NCBI GenBank assembly: GCA_043797735.1
Contig: JAZDPH010000026.1
Location: 1 to 21,105 of the forward strand
Direction: 5' to 3'
Length of the DNA: 21,105 bases
From: BS750m-G77 sp043797735
GTDB taxonomy: Bacteria; Omnitrophota; Gorgyraeia; Gygaellales; Profunditerraquicolaceae
Within the stretch, counting starts at the first letter, position 1, and every line of letters begins with the position of its first letter. Position numbers and translations under genes: made by a program. Below the pieces are notes generated by a model that had not been told where the DNA came from, made no database searches, and saw only the letters and a list, made by a program, of their open reading frames with translations. Positions 13,334 through 20,049 of this stretch are shown piece after piece.

Positions 13334-15493
13334 ATGCCTAAGACGGTAGCGATATTCAGCACAAAGGGCGGCGTCGGCAAGACCCTTATCGCCAGCAATT
13401 TAGCCGTCTGCCTGGGTTATTATTCGCGCAAGAACACCCTGGTAGTTGACCTGGATCTACAGGCAATCGGGGATATGCCCAAGCTTTTTGATGCCCCGGC
13501 GCATAAGTCAATGCTGGATTTGTCCGCAGGCCTAAGAGGGAGCCCTGAGAATATTTCTTTGCGCGAATACGTGGTGCACCTGGAAAAATACGGCATCGAC
13601 TTCCTTCCGGCAGTGCTTAATCCCCGCCAGGGGAAACATTTAGACAGCGATAAGATAAAAGATGTGCTCACTTATTTAGAGAAGCATTATGAGTATATCA
13701 TTATTGATACGGGCAAGGCTTTTACCGAGAGTTTATTCGCCGCTTTTAATCACGCTAACCTTATTCTATTAGTGGTCACACCGGATATATTGTCGGTCTA
13801 TCAGACTAAGTGGTCCCTGGATGTCCTGCAGTCGTTGCGCATTCCCCTGAATATGGTTAAAGTTGTCTTAAACCGCGCGCAGAGCGCAGGCGGTGTTATC
13901 TGGCAGGAGGTGCGCGCGGCTATCCCCTGCGAGATAATCAGCAAGATTCCCTCTGAGGGTAAGAGCGCCGGCATTGCCTTAAACCGCGGCGTACCGGTGG
14001 TAATTGATGCTCCTAACTGTAAAATATCCTCTGCCGTAAAAAAATTAGGCATTGAGTTAATAGAAAAGGAGGAGTTGTTTTTGAAGAACCAGGAGATATC
14101 GGCTGCCGCCGCGCAGGAAGAGGGAGTTTTTGTCAGGGAGGGGGAATTCTGGGAGAAATTCAATCTTTCGCAGGCGCCTAGCCAAGAGGGGGCAGCGGAG
14201 GAAAAAGAGATTGACGAAATTACCGAACTGAAGAAACGGATACACCATAAACTGATTGAAAAATTAGACCTGAAACACCTTGAGATTGATATGACTAACC
14301 CCGCCCGCGCAGAAGAGATTAAAGAGAAGACGCAGCGCATAATTACCTCCAGCCTGGCCGAGGAAACAGGGGCGCTTATCTCATCCTTTGAAATAAGAAA
14401 AAGGCTGGTAAAAGAGATTACCGATGAGGCCTTGGGCCTGGGCCCCTTAGAGGACTTAATAAACGACCCGGCAATATCGGATATAATGGTTAATAACAGG
14501 AACCAGATTTATATTGAACGTTTCGGCAAGATAGAGCTGAGCCCCAAGAGGTTTATCTCTAATGAGCAGGTACGCCAGGTTATTGAAAGAATCATTGCCC
14601 CTTTGGGCAGGCGCATAGATGAGTCTACGCCGATGGTGGATGCCCGTCTTCCCGACGGCTCGCGCATTAACGCGATTATCCCCCCCCTTTCTTTAACCGG
14701 CCCTACGCTTACCATAAGAAAATTCGGCAGGGAGCGCCTTAACATAGAGGACCTCCTGCGTTTAGGGGCCTTGAATGAAGCGATGCGTGATTTCCTGCAG
14801 GCGGCAATAGCGGTGCGCAAGAATATCATTGTCTCCGGTGGCACGGGTTCCGGAAAAACTACCGTTTTGAATATCCTTTCTGCTTTTATCCCCGCTAACG
14901 AGCGCATTGTTACTATTGAGGACGCCGCGGAGTTAAGGCTAAAACAGGAGCATTGTGTGCGCCTTGAGTCGCGCCCTCCCAATATTGAAGGCAAAGGGGC
15001 CATTACTACGCGGGACTTATTCCGGAATTCCTTAAGGATGCGGCCGGATAGAATTATAATCGGCGAATGCCGCGGAGCTGAAAGCCTTGATATGCTGCAG
15101 GCGATGAATACCGGCCACGACGGCTCAATGACTACGATACACGCCAATTCCCCCCATGATGTTCTCTCAAGGCTTGATTCAATGATTTTAATGTCCGGGG
15201 TTGAATTGCCGATAAGGGCTATCCGCGAGATGATTGCTTCGGCAGTAAATATTATAATCCATACCGCCCGCCTTTCAGATGGCTCGCGCAAAATAACCCA
15301 GGTAACCGAGTTAACCGGCCTCAAAGACGATGTGCACATCGGCTTTGAGGATATCTTTTTTTTCAAACGGACAGGCATGGATGATAAAGGCGGGGTCCTG
15401 GGGAATTTTAAGGCTACCGGCTATGTACCCTCCTTTATAGAAGATATAAAGCTAAAAGGCATCCCGCTTCCAGCCAATCTCTTTTCTACCTAG
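13334..15493 (+). CDS. TadZ/CpaE-TadA/CpaF fusion ATPase
   Basis: One 719-residue frame joins two Tad proteins. Residues 1-245 are a ParA/MinD-type ATPase (TadZ or CpaE-like): deviant Walker A KGGVGKT (11-17), Walker A-prime VVDLDLQAIGD (37-47), and Walker B IIIDT (122-126). The receiver-like N-terminal domain common in CpaE is absent. A linker (about 250-295) leads to a TadA/CpaF (VirB11-family secretion ATPase) unit: N-terminal domain to about 470 with RLPDGSRINAIIPP, Walker A GGTGSGKTT (502-510), Asp box VTIEDAAEL (526-534), Walker B-like RIIIGECRG (573-581, catalytic Glu578) and His box TTIHANS (600-606). TadZ positions the machine at the pole or membrane, and TadA powers pilus extension. 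No Shine-Dalgarno is visible before the ATG. The frame is continuous, so a frameshift artefact is unlikely. Confidence 0.92.
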   Translation: MPKTVAIFSTKGGVGKTLIASNLAVCLGYYSRKNTLVVDLDLQAIGDMPKLFDAPAHKSMLDLSAGLRGSPENISLREYVVHLEKYGIDFLPAVLNPRQGKHLDSDKIKDVLTYLEKHYEYIIIDTGKAFTESLFAAFNHANLILLVVTPDILSVYQTKWSLDVLQSLRIPLNMVKVVLNRAQSAGGVIWQEVRAAIPCEIISKIPSEGKSAGIALNRGVPVVIDAPNCKISSAVKKLGIELIEKEELFLKNQEISAAAAQEEGVFVREGEFWEKFNLSQAPSQEGAAEEKEIDEITELKKRIHHKLIEKLDLKHLEIDMTNPARAEEIKEKTQRIITSSLAEETGALISSFEIRKRLVKEITDEALGLGPLEDLINDPAISDIMVNNRNQIYIERFGKIELSPKRFISNEQVRQVIERIIAPLGRRIDESTPMVDARLPDGSRINAIIPPLSLTGPTLTIRKFGRERLNIEDLLRLGALNEAMRDFLQAAIAVRKNIIVSGGTGSGKTTVLNILSAFIPANERIVTIEDAAELRLKQEHCVRLESRPPNIEGKGAITTRDLFRNSLRMRPDRIIIGECRGAESLDMLQAMNTGHDGSMTTIHANSPHDVLSRLDSMILMSGVELPIRAIREMIASAVNIIIHTARLSDGSRKITQVTELTGLKDDVHIGFEDIFFFKRTGMDDKGGVLGNFKATGYVPSFIEDIKLKGIPLPANLFST

Positions 15494-15514
15494 GGCCGCC
15501 GCTCCGCCGTAAAA

Positions 15515-15856
15515 ATGAGAATAAACAATAAGACAAAAAATAAGGCTCTGGCAGAAGATGCGGTTATGGCCAGTTCTTTATTTAGCCGTATGAAAGGGCT
15601 CTTAGGCAGAAAGGAGTTTAAAAAGGGCCAGGCCTTGATATTGGCTCCCTGCAATTCAATACACACCCTTTTTATGAGATTTCCCATAGATATAGTTTTT
15701 CTTGATAAGAATAAACGTATATTAAGAATTATACCTTCCCTGCAGCCCTTTCGCTTGAGCGGGATATATTTTAATGCCGCTTATGCGGTTGAATTGCCTG
15801 CAGGCACCGCAGAAGATCGATCATCCTCCCTTGGCGACGTACTTGCCTTTGAATAA
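15515..15856 (+). CDS. DUF192 family protein
   Basis: A 113-residue protein with the DUF192 (PF02643-type) signature: SRMKGLLGRK at 24-33, CNSIHTLFMRFPIDIVFLD at 46-64, and AAYAVELPAG at 88-97. The family is compact, mostly beta, and of unknown function; some members have a signal peptide, but this one does not show one. It starts 21 bases after the fusion ATPase stop and likely belongs to the same transcript. DUF192 genes are often seen beside Tad genes, in my general knowledge, but this has not been checked here. No clear ribosome site is present. Confidence 0.9.
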   Translation: MRINNKTKNKALAEDAVMASSLFSRMKGLLGRKEFKKGQALILAPCNSIHTLFMRFPIDIVFLDKNKRILRIIPSLQPFRLSGIYFNAAYAVELPAGTAEDRSSSLGDVLAFE

Positions 15857-15941
15857 CTCTCCTAAAGAATGTCCAAACTGAGAAATAGCTGAAATATTGT
15901 CATTGAGACTGTGTCGCATGCCACAAAAGTGGAGTAAGTTT
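15857..15941. other. Intergenic stretch before repeat copy 2
   Basis: It includes a small hairpin CCAC/AAAA/GTGG (15921-15932) and a degenerate GTCATTG at 15899, possibly the remains of an older repeat. An 11-base arm GCTGAAATATT (15888-15898) pairs with AATTTTTCAGC (16043-16053), with one mismatch, across repeat copy 2. I see no gene. Confidence 0.4.
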
Positions 15942-16032
15942 GTCATTGCGAGGAGCGAAGCGACGAAGCAATCCATTTCTTGAGATTGCTTCGCTCCTGC
16001 TTCGGCTTCGCCTCGCAGTCGCTCGCAATGAC
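15942..16032. repeat. GTCATTGCGAG-type inverted-repeat element, copy 2
   Basis: It begins GTCATTGCGAGGAGCG and ends GCTCGCAATGAC; internal GAAGCAATC and GATTGCTTC arms form the hairpin. It lies upstream of the promoter of the HTH/transposase-like gene. The third copy lies downstream of that gene, so the gene is bracketed by the two copies. Confidence 0.85.
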
Positions 16033-16070
16033 GAGAAAATCGAATTTTTCAGCAATCTCTGCAAATAGGC

Positions 16071-16099
16071 TTGACATTTTTACATTAAAACATTATAAT
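16071..16099 (+). promoter_or_regulatory. Consensus sigma70 promoter
   Basis: TTGACA (16071-16076), exactly 17 bases, then TATAAT (16094-16099): both boxes match consensus perfectly. Start of transcription would be near 16106 and the reading frame begins at 16132. It is among the strongest promoter matches in the window. Confidence 0.85.
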
Positions 16100-16106
16100 T
16101 TTAATG
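16083..16106. promoter_or_regulatory. Operator-like inverted repeat over the -10 box
   Basis: CATTAAAA (16083-16090) and TTTTAATG (16099-16106) are perfect 8-bp inverted arms separated by 8 bases, so the second arm overlaps the last base of the -10 box. A dimeric repressor would block RNA polymerase here. AT-rich arms may arise by chance, so the call is tentative. Confidence 0.5.
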
Positions 16107-16118
16107 TCCAGTCTGGAC
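16106..16118. promoter_or_regulatory. Operator-like palindrome at the transcription start
   Basis: GTCCAG and CTGGAC are perfect 6-bp arms around a single T. The palindrome sits at the expected +1, one turn downstream of the -10 box. It may bind the N-terminal helix-turn-helix of the gene that follows. Confidence 0.5.
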
Positions 16119-16131
16119 AATTCGAGGGAAT

Positions 16132-17703
16132 ATGGGCGTTATCTATAAATTAAAGCCGGAAATCAAAGATTTCATAGTTGAGCAGAAAAGAAGTAATCCT
16201 GCCTTAAGCTGCCGTAAATTATCGGTATTGGTTGAGCAGAAATATCAAATAAAACTCTCCAAATCCAGCATTAATCTTATCATTAAAACAGCTGGCCTGA
16301 GCATGCCTGTAGGCAGGAGAAGCAGGGTGCCTAAGCCTTCTTCCGTCGGAAAAACACCGGAAATTCAAAAGATAGATACCGTTGTTGAAGAGGAATCTAC
16401 CGGTGCGGTTTTGCTCAAGGCAATGGACTCGCTTATCGGAGGCAGCCGCTATATTAGCGAGGCGGTGAGAAAAGCCTTAAGAGAGCCGGAGCAGGATATT
16501 TTAGCCAAGACCGAGGCATTAATTTATTTCCTTCTGTTCTCTCCGTCGCAACCTGAAGAAAAGAAAGTAGTTACAACATTATCTTCTTTGTCGGACAGAA
16601 AGGTTTCTCCAGAGGATGCCTTGTCGTATCTTGATTTATTGCAATCAGTTAACATAAAAAGTGCGGATATATATATGGGCATATTAGGCTTATCCCAGCA
16701 GGTACGGGGGGTTAAACTGTTTCTGGCAGATAATAAGAATTTATATTTAGACAGCCGGTTCCATACTCTGTGGCCTACCCCCTACATCCCCTATGATTTT
16801 TCCACAACTATATACAATACAAAGAGTTACATAAACAGATATTTTTTTCAGGGCCAGCCGCTTACGTTTTTTAATGCGCCCGGGGAGGATACGCCATCAG
16901 AGGAATTTTTTAGTTTAATTTCAGCCTTAAATAGCCAGGGTAATAAAATAGAACGAGTCCTGCTTTATGGCAATAACTTTGAGGAGTTGCAGAGCTTGCG
17001 TTTGGGGCAGCTCAAGCGGCGCCTTTTTATCTTCGGATTATTGCCGGGACAGTTTAGAGGGTGCCGCACCATAAAGAAAACCGCAGAATTTAAGAGCTTC
17101 TTTTTTGAGCCGTTGCAGAAAGAGTTATGCCTGGCCGAGACAGAGGTTGATTTATTGCAACCATCTATAAACCAAGTAGTTACATTAAAAGGGTGTTTGT
17201 TAAAGACATCGCTTTCAGAGCCGCCTTGCTTAATAATTCTGGGGAATAATTATTATGAGGGCGGCGGCCCCGCCTTGCTGGCAAATACATATCTTAGCCG
17301 CTGGCCCAACCTGCAGGAGGCAAGGCAGGATTTTAACCGGAAGGTGGAGTTTTTCTCCTACACCGGTGATGGCCAGGGTTTTTCTCCGGCGAAAAATTTG
17401 AATTTAAGCCTCCTTGACGCCTCGGGCGTTAAGCCTCTTTTTAATGCCTATATTGAACTACTGGATCTGTATTTTAGGCAGTTCTTTCTCCCCGCAGAAT
17501 TCAATGGTAAGGTTCTCCCGACGATAAAAGAGGAATTTTACGAATTAAAGACAACCTTAAGAAAAGAAAAAAGCCTTGTCTTTATAACTTTCCATATCCC
17601 GGATGGATTTTCTTCTCAAGGGGCCCTGGAGTATGCCTGCCGCAGGTTAAACGAGCGGGAGATTGAGTTTTCCGACGGCAGACGGGCATGGTTTATCATT
17701 TAA
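16132..17703 (+). CDS. HTH protein with transposase-like C-terminal region
   Basis: I do not recognise a named family. Of 523 residues, about 7-57 form a helix-turn-helix (KPEIKDFIVEQKR, then ALSCRKLSVLVEQ, then SKSSINLIIKTAGL). A charged linker (62-90) and a helical segment (90-195) follow. Residues 200-460 resemble a degenerate DDE transposase fold: NLYLDSRFHTLWPTPYIPYD, FNAPGEDTPSEEFF, LFIFGLLPGQF, and YLSRWPNLQEARQDF (387-401), a Y-x-x-R-W element like that of transposase C-termini. The catalytic triad is not convincingly complete. It lies inside the pilus locus, behind a consensus promoter with two palindromes and bracketed by repeat copies 2 and 3. It may be a domesticated transposase acting as a repressor, or a mobile element in decay. 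GAGGG is close to the ATG. Confidence 0.55.
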   Translation: MGVIYKLKPEIKDFIVEQKRSNPALSCRKLSVLVEQKYQIKLSKSSINLIIKTAGLSMPVGRRSRVPKPSSVGKTPEIQKIDTVVEEESTGAVLLKAMDSLIGGSRYISEAVRKALREPEQDILAKTEALIYFLLFSPSQPEEKKVVTTLSSLSDRKVSPEDALSYLDLLQSVNIKSADIYMGILGLSQQVRGVKLFLADNKNLYLDSRFHTLWPTPYIPYDFSTTIYNTKSYINRYFFQGQPLTFFNAPGEDTPSEEFFSLISALNSQGNKIERVLLYGNNFEELQSLRLGQLKRRLFIFGLLPGQFRGCRTIKKTAEFKSFFFEPLQKELCLAETEVDLLQPSINQVVTLKGCLLKTSLSEPPCLIILGNNYYEGGGPALLANTYLSRWPNLQEARQDFNRKVEFFSYTGDGQGFSPAKNLNLSLLDASGVKPLFNAYIELLDLYFRQFFLPAEFNGKVLPTIKEEFYELKTTLRKEKSLVFITFHIPDGFSSQGALEYACRRLNEREIEFSDGRRAWFII

Positions 17704-17816
17704 TACAAACGGATTAAATAATCTGTCATTGCGAGGGAGCGATAGCGACCGAAGCAATCTCAAAGACGGGATTGCTTCGCCTTCGGCTCGCAATGACACT
17801 TATTGCGTTTGTATTA
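17701..17816. repeat. GTCATTGCGAG-type inverted-repeat element, copy 3
   Basis: The core (17725-17797) starts GTCATTGCGAGG and ends CTCGCAATGAC. A copy-specific outer pair TAATACAAACG (17701-17711) and CGTTTGTATTA (17806-17816) encloses it; the left arm begins on the stop codon of the preceding gene. This can fold into a long stem at the 3' end of that transcript. Confidence 0.85.
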
Positions 17817-17847
17817 GCAAGCGCTTTCTTGGCCATCCGAAATAGCC

Positions 17848-17876
17848 TTGACGCCCCCCTTTATAAATGGTATAGT
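17848..17876 (+). promoter_or_regulatory. Sigma70-like promoter of the pilin operon
   Basis: TTGACG (17848-17853), a 17-base spacer and TATAGT (17871-17876), each one base from consensus. Transcription would start near 17883, giving a leader of about 345 bases that carries a GC-rich hairpin cluster and the GEMM-I riboswitch. Confidence 0.7.
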
Positions 17877-17882
17877 TTACTT

Positions 17883-18006
17883 GTCACGCCAAGCGATGTT
17901 AAGATTATGGCGGGATCCCGCCGGATGACAGAAATATCTGGGCGGGATAATTGAAGGGCGGCAACGAGAACCCGCCACAGAGAACGGCGGGCCCGCCGAA
18001 GATGTT
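17883..18006 (+). other. GC-rich hairpin cluster in the pilin leader
   Basis: The leader before the riboswitch has a perfect 14-base palindrome GGCGGGATCCCGCC (17909-17922), a 12-base palindrome GGCGGGCCCGCC (17986-17997), and GGCGG/CCGCC (17957-17961 with 17972-17976). The motif GGCGGG recurs at 17909, 17941, 17986 and 18009. I see no coding potential; it may be a REP-type insertion or a structured RNA segment upstream of the aptamer. Confidence 0.5.
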
Positions 18007-18142
18007 TTGGCGGGGGCAATTCCTGAATAGAGGTGTTCGGGATGCGCAAAGCCACGGGACGATGTTCGCTAAAATTTAGTTTTTATGATTTTCCTGCTTC
18101 TGGGTCGCAAGCGGAAACGTTAGCCGGGTTACCGAAAGCCGA
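18007..18142 (+). promoter_or_regulatory. Class I cyclic-di-GMP (GEMM-I) riboswitch aptamer
   Basis: Core elements appear in the right order: GGGGGCAA (18012-18019), a P2 hairpin TCCTGAATA/TGTTCGGGA (18021-18029 with 18034-18042, loop GAGG), the conserved GCAAAGCC (18046-18053) and GGGA, a P3 stem (ACG-TTCGCT at 18059-18070 with AGCGGA-CGT at 18110-18120), and AGCCGGGTTACCGA (18122-18135). P1 can form from TTGGC (18007-18011) with GCCGA (18138-18142). The Vc2 ligand contacts G20, A47 and C92 align to G18015, A18048 and C18132. Known GEMM-I RNAs bind c-di-GMP. Unusual points are a GAGG instead of GNRA loop and a long P3 loop of about 39 bases. The next gene is a Flp pilin, a sensible target. 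The alignment is by eye. Confidence 0.8.
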
Positions 18143-18173
18143 TATATGGATTTTGTAACTCGGTTTTTATTTT
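18131..18173 (+). terminator. Candidate riboswitch expression platform
   Basis: TCGGT (18160-18164) followed by TTTTATTTT can pair with GCCGA (18138-18142), which is the 3' strand of P1, or with ACCGA (18131-18135), which includes the ligand-contact C at 18132. Only five pairs form, so the terminator is weak. If real, it is exclusive of the ligand-bound aptamer, so c-di-GMP would turn pilin transcription on. An alternative pairing is GTTAC (18128-18132) with GTAAC (18155-18159). Confidence 0.45.
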
Positions 18174-18228
18174 GAGGCATTAGTAAAGACTTTAAAAAAC
18201 ACTTACGATAAAGAAGGAGGTGAGGAAA

Positions 18229-18402
18229 ATGTTGAGGTCAAAGAAAGCGCAGAGCACTCTTGAATACATCATCATCTTTACCGCTATAGTGGGAGCGGTG
18301 CTGTTGGCAGCCAACACAATAATCAAGCCAAAGGTGGGAAACATCATTGACCATGCGGCAACACAGGCAGAGACGGCAGTGGAGCATATTAGTTTTGAAT
18401 AA
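18229..18402 (+). CDS. flp: Flp-type pilin 1
   Basis: A 57-residue pilin starting at the ATG at 18229; AAGGAGG (18214-18220) sits 8 bases upstream, so an earlier in-frame GTG is not used. A short basic leader (MLRSKKA) ends at Ala7, followed by QSTLEY with Glu at +5 and Tyr at +6, the Flp prepilin motif, except that the usual Gly at -1 is Ala. A hydrophobic helix (about 13-30) then a short polar tail (to 57) match canonical Flp pilins in length. This is probably the major pilin. It is directly controlled by the riboswitch leader. The prepilin peptidase (TadV/CpaA) is not in the window. Confidence 0.88.
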   Translation: MLRSKKAQSTLEYIIIFTAIVGAVLLAANTIIKPKVGNIIDHAATQAETAVEHISFE

Positions 18403-18432
18403 AAGTTAAATTAAATAGGGAGGTGAATCAAA

Positions 18433-18768
18433 ATGTTAAGATTAAACAGACATGCGCAAAGTACGGCCGAATACGTAATAGTCATCGGTCTCATCGTTGC
18501 CGCGGTTGTGGCGATGCAGACCTATGTGAAAAGGGGCCTGCAAGGCAGGATTCAGGAAGCAGTGGATTATGTGGAAAACACGAATGAATCGGGGGTAGTG
18601 ACTTTCAGCGGAGGCCAGTACGAGCCATATTATTTAAGTTCCAGCTTTGATAATGACCGTAACAGCACAGAAACGGAAGATATGCTGGAAGGCGGAGCGA
18701 TTGACAGGGCTCTGACCATTGATCATAGCGAGCGTACGGGCAGCCAGACCATCGGGGCAGCAGAATAA
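18433..18768 (+). CDS. Flp-like pilin 2 with extended C-terminus
   Basis: A 111-residue protein with leader MLRLNRHA, then QSTAEYVIVIGLIV, so again Ala at -1 and Glu at +5. The hydrophobic helix is followed by MQTYVKRGLQGRIQEAVDYV and a polar, Ser/Thr/Glu-rich tail (about 60-111). GGAGG at 18419-18423 gives a good ribosome site. It shares YVKRGLQG with pilin 3, so the two are paralogues from a tandem duplication. The longer tail suggests a minor or tip pilin. It begins 30 bases after pilin 1. Confidence 0.85.
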   Translation: MLRLNRHAQSTAEYVIVIGLIVAAVVAMQTYVKRGLQGRIQEAVDYVENTNESGVVTFSGGQYEPYYLSSSFDNDRNSTETEDMLEGGAIDRALTIDHSERTGSQTIGAAE

Positions 18769-18796
18769 TAGCATTTTTATTGAGGAGGTGAAAAAG

Positions 18797-19117
18797 ATGT
18801 TTAGAAAATTATTTAGCAATAGGGCCCAGACCACGTTGGAGTATGCGATTTTGATAGGCATAGTTGTTGGCGGGCTTATCGCAATGCAGATATACGTGAA
18901 AAGAGGCCTGCAGGGAAAACTGAAAGAGAACGCAGACAGCATGGGGGCGCAGTTTTCTCCGGGATATACTACTTCCAGTTACACGACCAGCAATACCGCC
19001 GATAGCGCCGAGACACTCGCCGGAGAAGTTACTACAACTACAATAAGCGGCCAGACTACAGATAGAACCGGCACCGAAAATGTGGATGTTCTGGCGAACG
19101 AATATTGGTGGGAATAA
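18797..19117 (+). CDS. Flp-like pilin 3 with Thr-rich C-terminus
   Basis: A 106-residue protein from the ATG at 18797, preceded by GAGGAGG (18782-18788). The leader MFRKLFSNRA ends at Ala, followed by QTTLEY; Glu is at +5. The helix is followed by MQIYVKRGLQGKLKENADSMG, close to pilin 2. The C-terminal half is rich in Thr, Ser and Gly, for example TTTTISGQTTDRTG, with a final ANEYWWE. Such tails are usually surface-exposed and may be O-glycosylated, which is inference. The next gene, tadB, is 58 bases away. Confidence 0.85.
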   Translation: MFRKLFSNRAQTTLEYAILIGIVVGGLIAMQIYVKRGLQGKLKENADSMGAQFSPGYTTSSYTTSNTADSAETLAGEVTTTTISGQTTDRTGTENVDVLANEYWWE

Positions 19118-19175
19118 TTTTACGCAGATATGTGTATCTTGCGATAAGAGGCTGGAGTTATCCTAAGGAGGGATA

Positions 19176-20027
19176 ATGACTGTTCAGATAATTATATCAT
19201 TGGTAACTTTTGCGGGAGTCTTTTTCCTGGTCAAGCTGTTATACCCGGCGGCACAGGCAAGGTTTGAAGGGTGGCAGGGGGCAAGGATGGATAGGATTAC
19301 CCCGAAACTCGAGCGGATGTTTTTGAATATACCGTTAAAGAGGTTGATGCTTTTAGATGTCTTGTCGCCTCTATTGTGCGGGTTAGCGGGGTTTTTGCTT
19401 ACCGGCACCCTTTGGGTTGCCTTTGCCGCTATGGCCGGGGGGCTTTTTGTGCCGATGGCAGTTGTCAGGAAACTGGAGTCGCGGCGCAGGCAAAAATTTA
19501 CATCCCAGCTTGTAGATGCGCTAATGCTTCTTTCCAGTTCCCTGAAGGCGGGCTTAAGCTTAACCCAGGCATTTGAGACGGTGGTTGAGGAGATGCCCGC
19601 GCCCATAAGCCAGGAGTTCGGGCTGGTGGTCCGCCAGATGCGCATGGGGGTCAGTATTGAGGAAGCAATGCAAAAGTTAAAGAAACGTATGGATGTGGAG
19701 GAGCTGGACATGATTATAACGGCGATGCTGGTTTCTAAGGAGACCGGCGGAGACCTTACCGCCACCTTCGCAAAGGTTATCTACGCTATTCAGGAACGCA
19801 ATAAGTTAAGAGGCAGAGTAAGCGCCCTCTGCGCGCAGGCTAAAATGCAGGGCGCGATTATGTCTATCCTGCCGATAGTATTCTGTTTGTTCGTTTACAA
19901 GGTCAACCCGGGGTTTTTTGCGGTCTTTCTTAAGGATCCCTTGGGAAAGATGCTTTTGATTTATGCGGCAGTATCGGAAATATTGGGCATAATTTTTATC
20001 GCCAAGTTAAGCCGCGTGGATTTTTAA
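19176..20027 (+). CDS. tadB: Tad pilus inner-membrane protein TadB
   Basis: A 283-residue polytopic protein with a T2SSF (GspF/TadB) domain. Hydrophobic segments lie at about 4-24, 60-95 and 228-278. The cytoplasmic core (about 105-225) includes LVDALMLLSSSLKAGLSLTQAF and ETGGDLTATFAKVIYAI, the family-diagnostic pattern. TadB and TadC form the platform on which the TadA ATPase acts. AAGGAGG precedes the ATG. The protein is close in length to tadC, consistent with the usual gene pair. Confidence 0.93.
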   Translation: MTVQIIISLVTFAGVFFLVKLLYPAAQARFEGWQGARMDRITPKLERMFLNIPLKRLMLLDVLSPLLCGLAGFLLTGTLWVAFAAMAGGLFVPMAVVRKLESRRRQKFTSQLVDALMLLSSSLKAGLSLTQAFETVVEEMPAPISQEFGLVVRQMRMGVSIEEAMQKLKKRMDVEELDMIITAMLVSKETGGDLTATFAKVIYAIQERNKLRGRVSALCAQAKMQGAIMSILPIVFCLFVYKVNPGFFAVFLKDPLGKMLLIYAAVSEILGIIFIAKLSRVDF

Positions 20028-20049
20028 GGAACGATTAGGAGGGCAAGTT

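Noticed and set aside
14509..15378. Long antisense frame opposite the TadA half
   Set aside because: It is a by-product of codon use of the real ATPase gene; it has no ribosome site and the protein has no recognisable motif.
16132..17703. An active insertion sequence
   Set aside because: I could not find a complete catalytic triad, terminal inverted repeats directly bounding the gene, or target duplications.
13197..17816. CRISPR array from the repeated GTCATTGCGAG sequences
   Set aside because: The copies are widely and irregularly spaced inverted repeats, with no regular spacers and no cas genes.
17663..17954. Small plus-strand frames reading through repeat copy 3 and the promoter region
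   Set aside because: They translate hairpin repeats, have no ribosome site and no protein-like composition.
18007..18142. cGAMP-type GEMM-Ib or c-di-GMP class II riboswitch
   Set aside because: The base at the G20 position is G rather than A, and the GCAAAGCC plus GGTTACCGA elements fit class I, not the class II pseudoknot.
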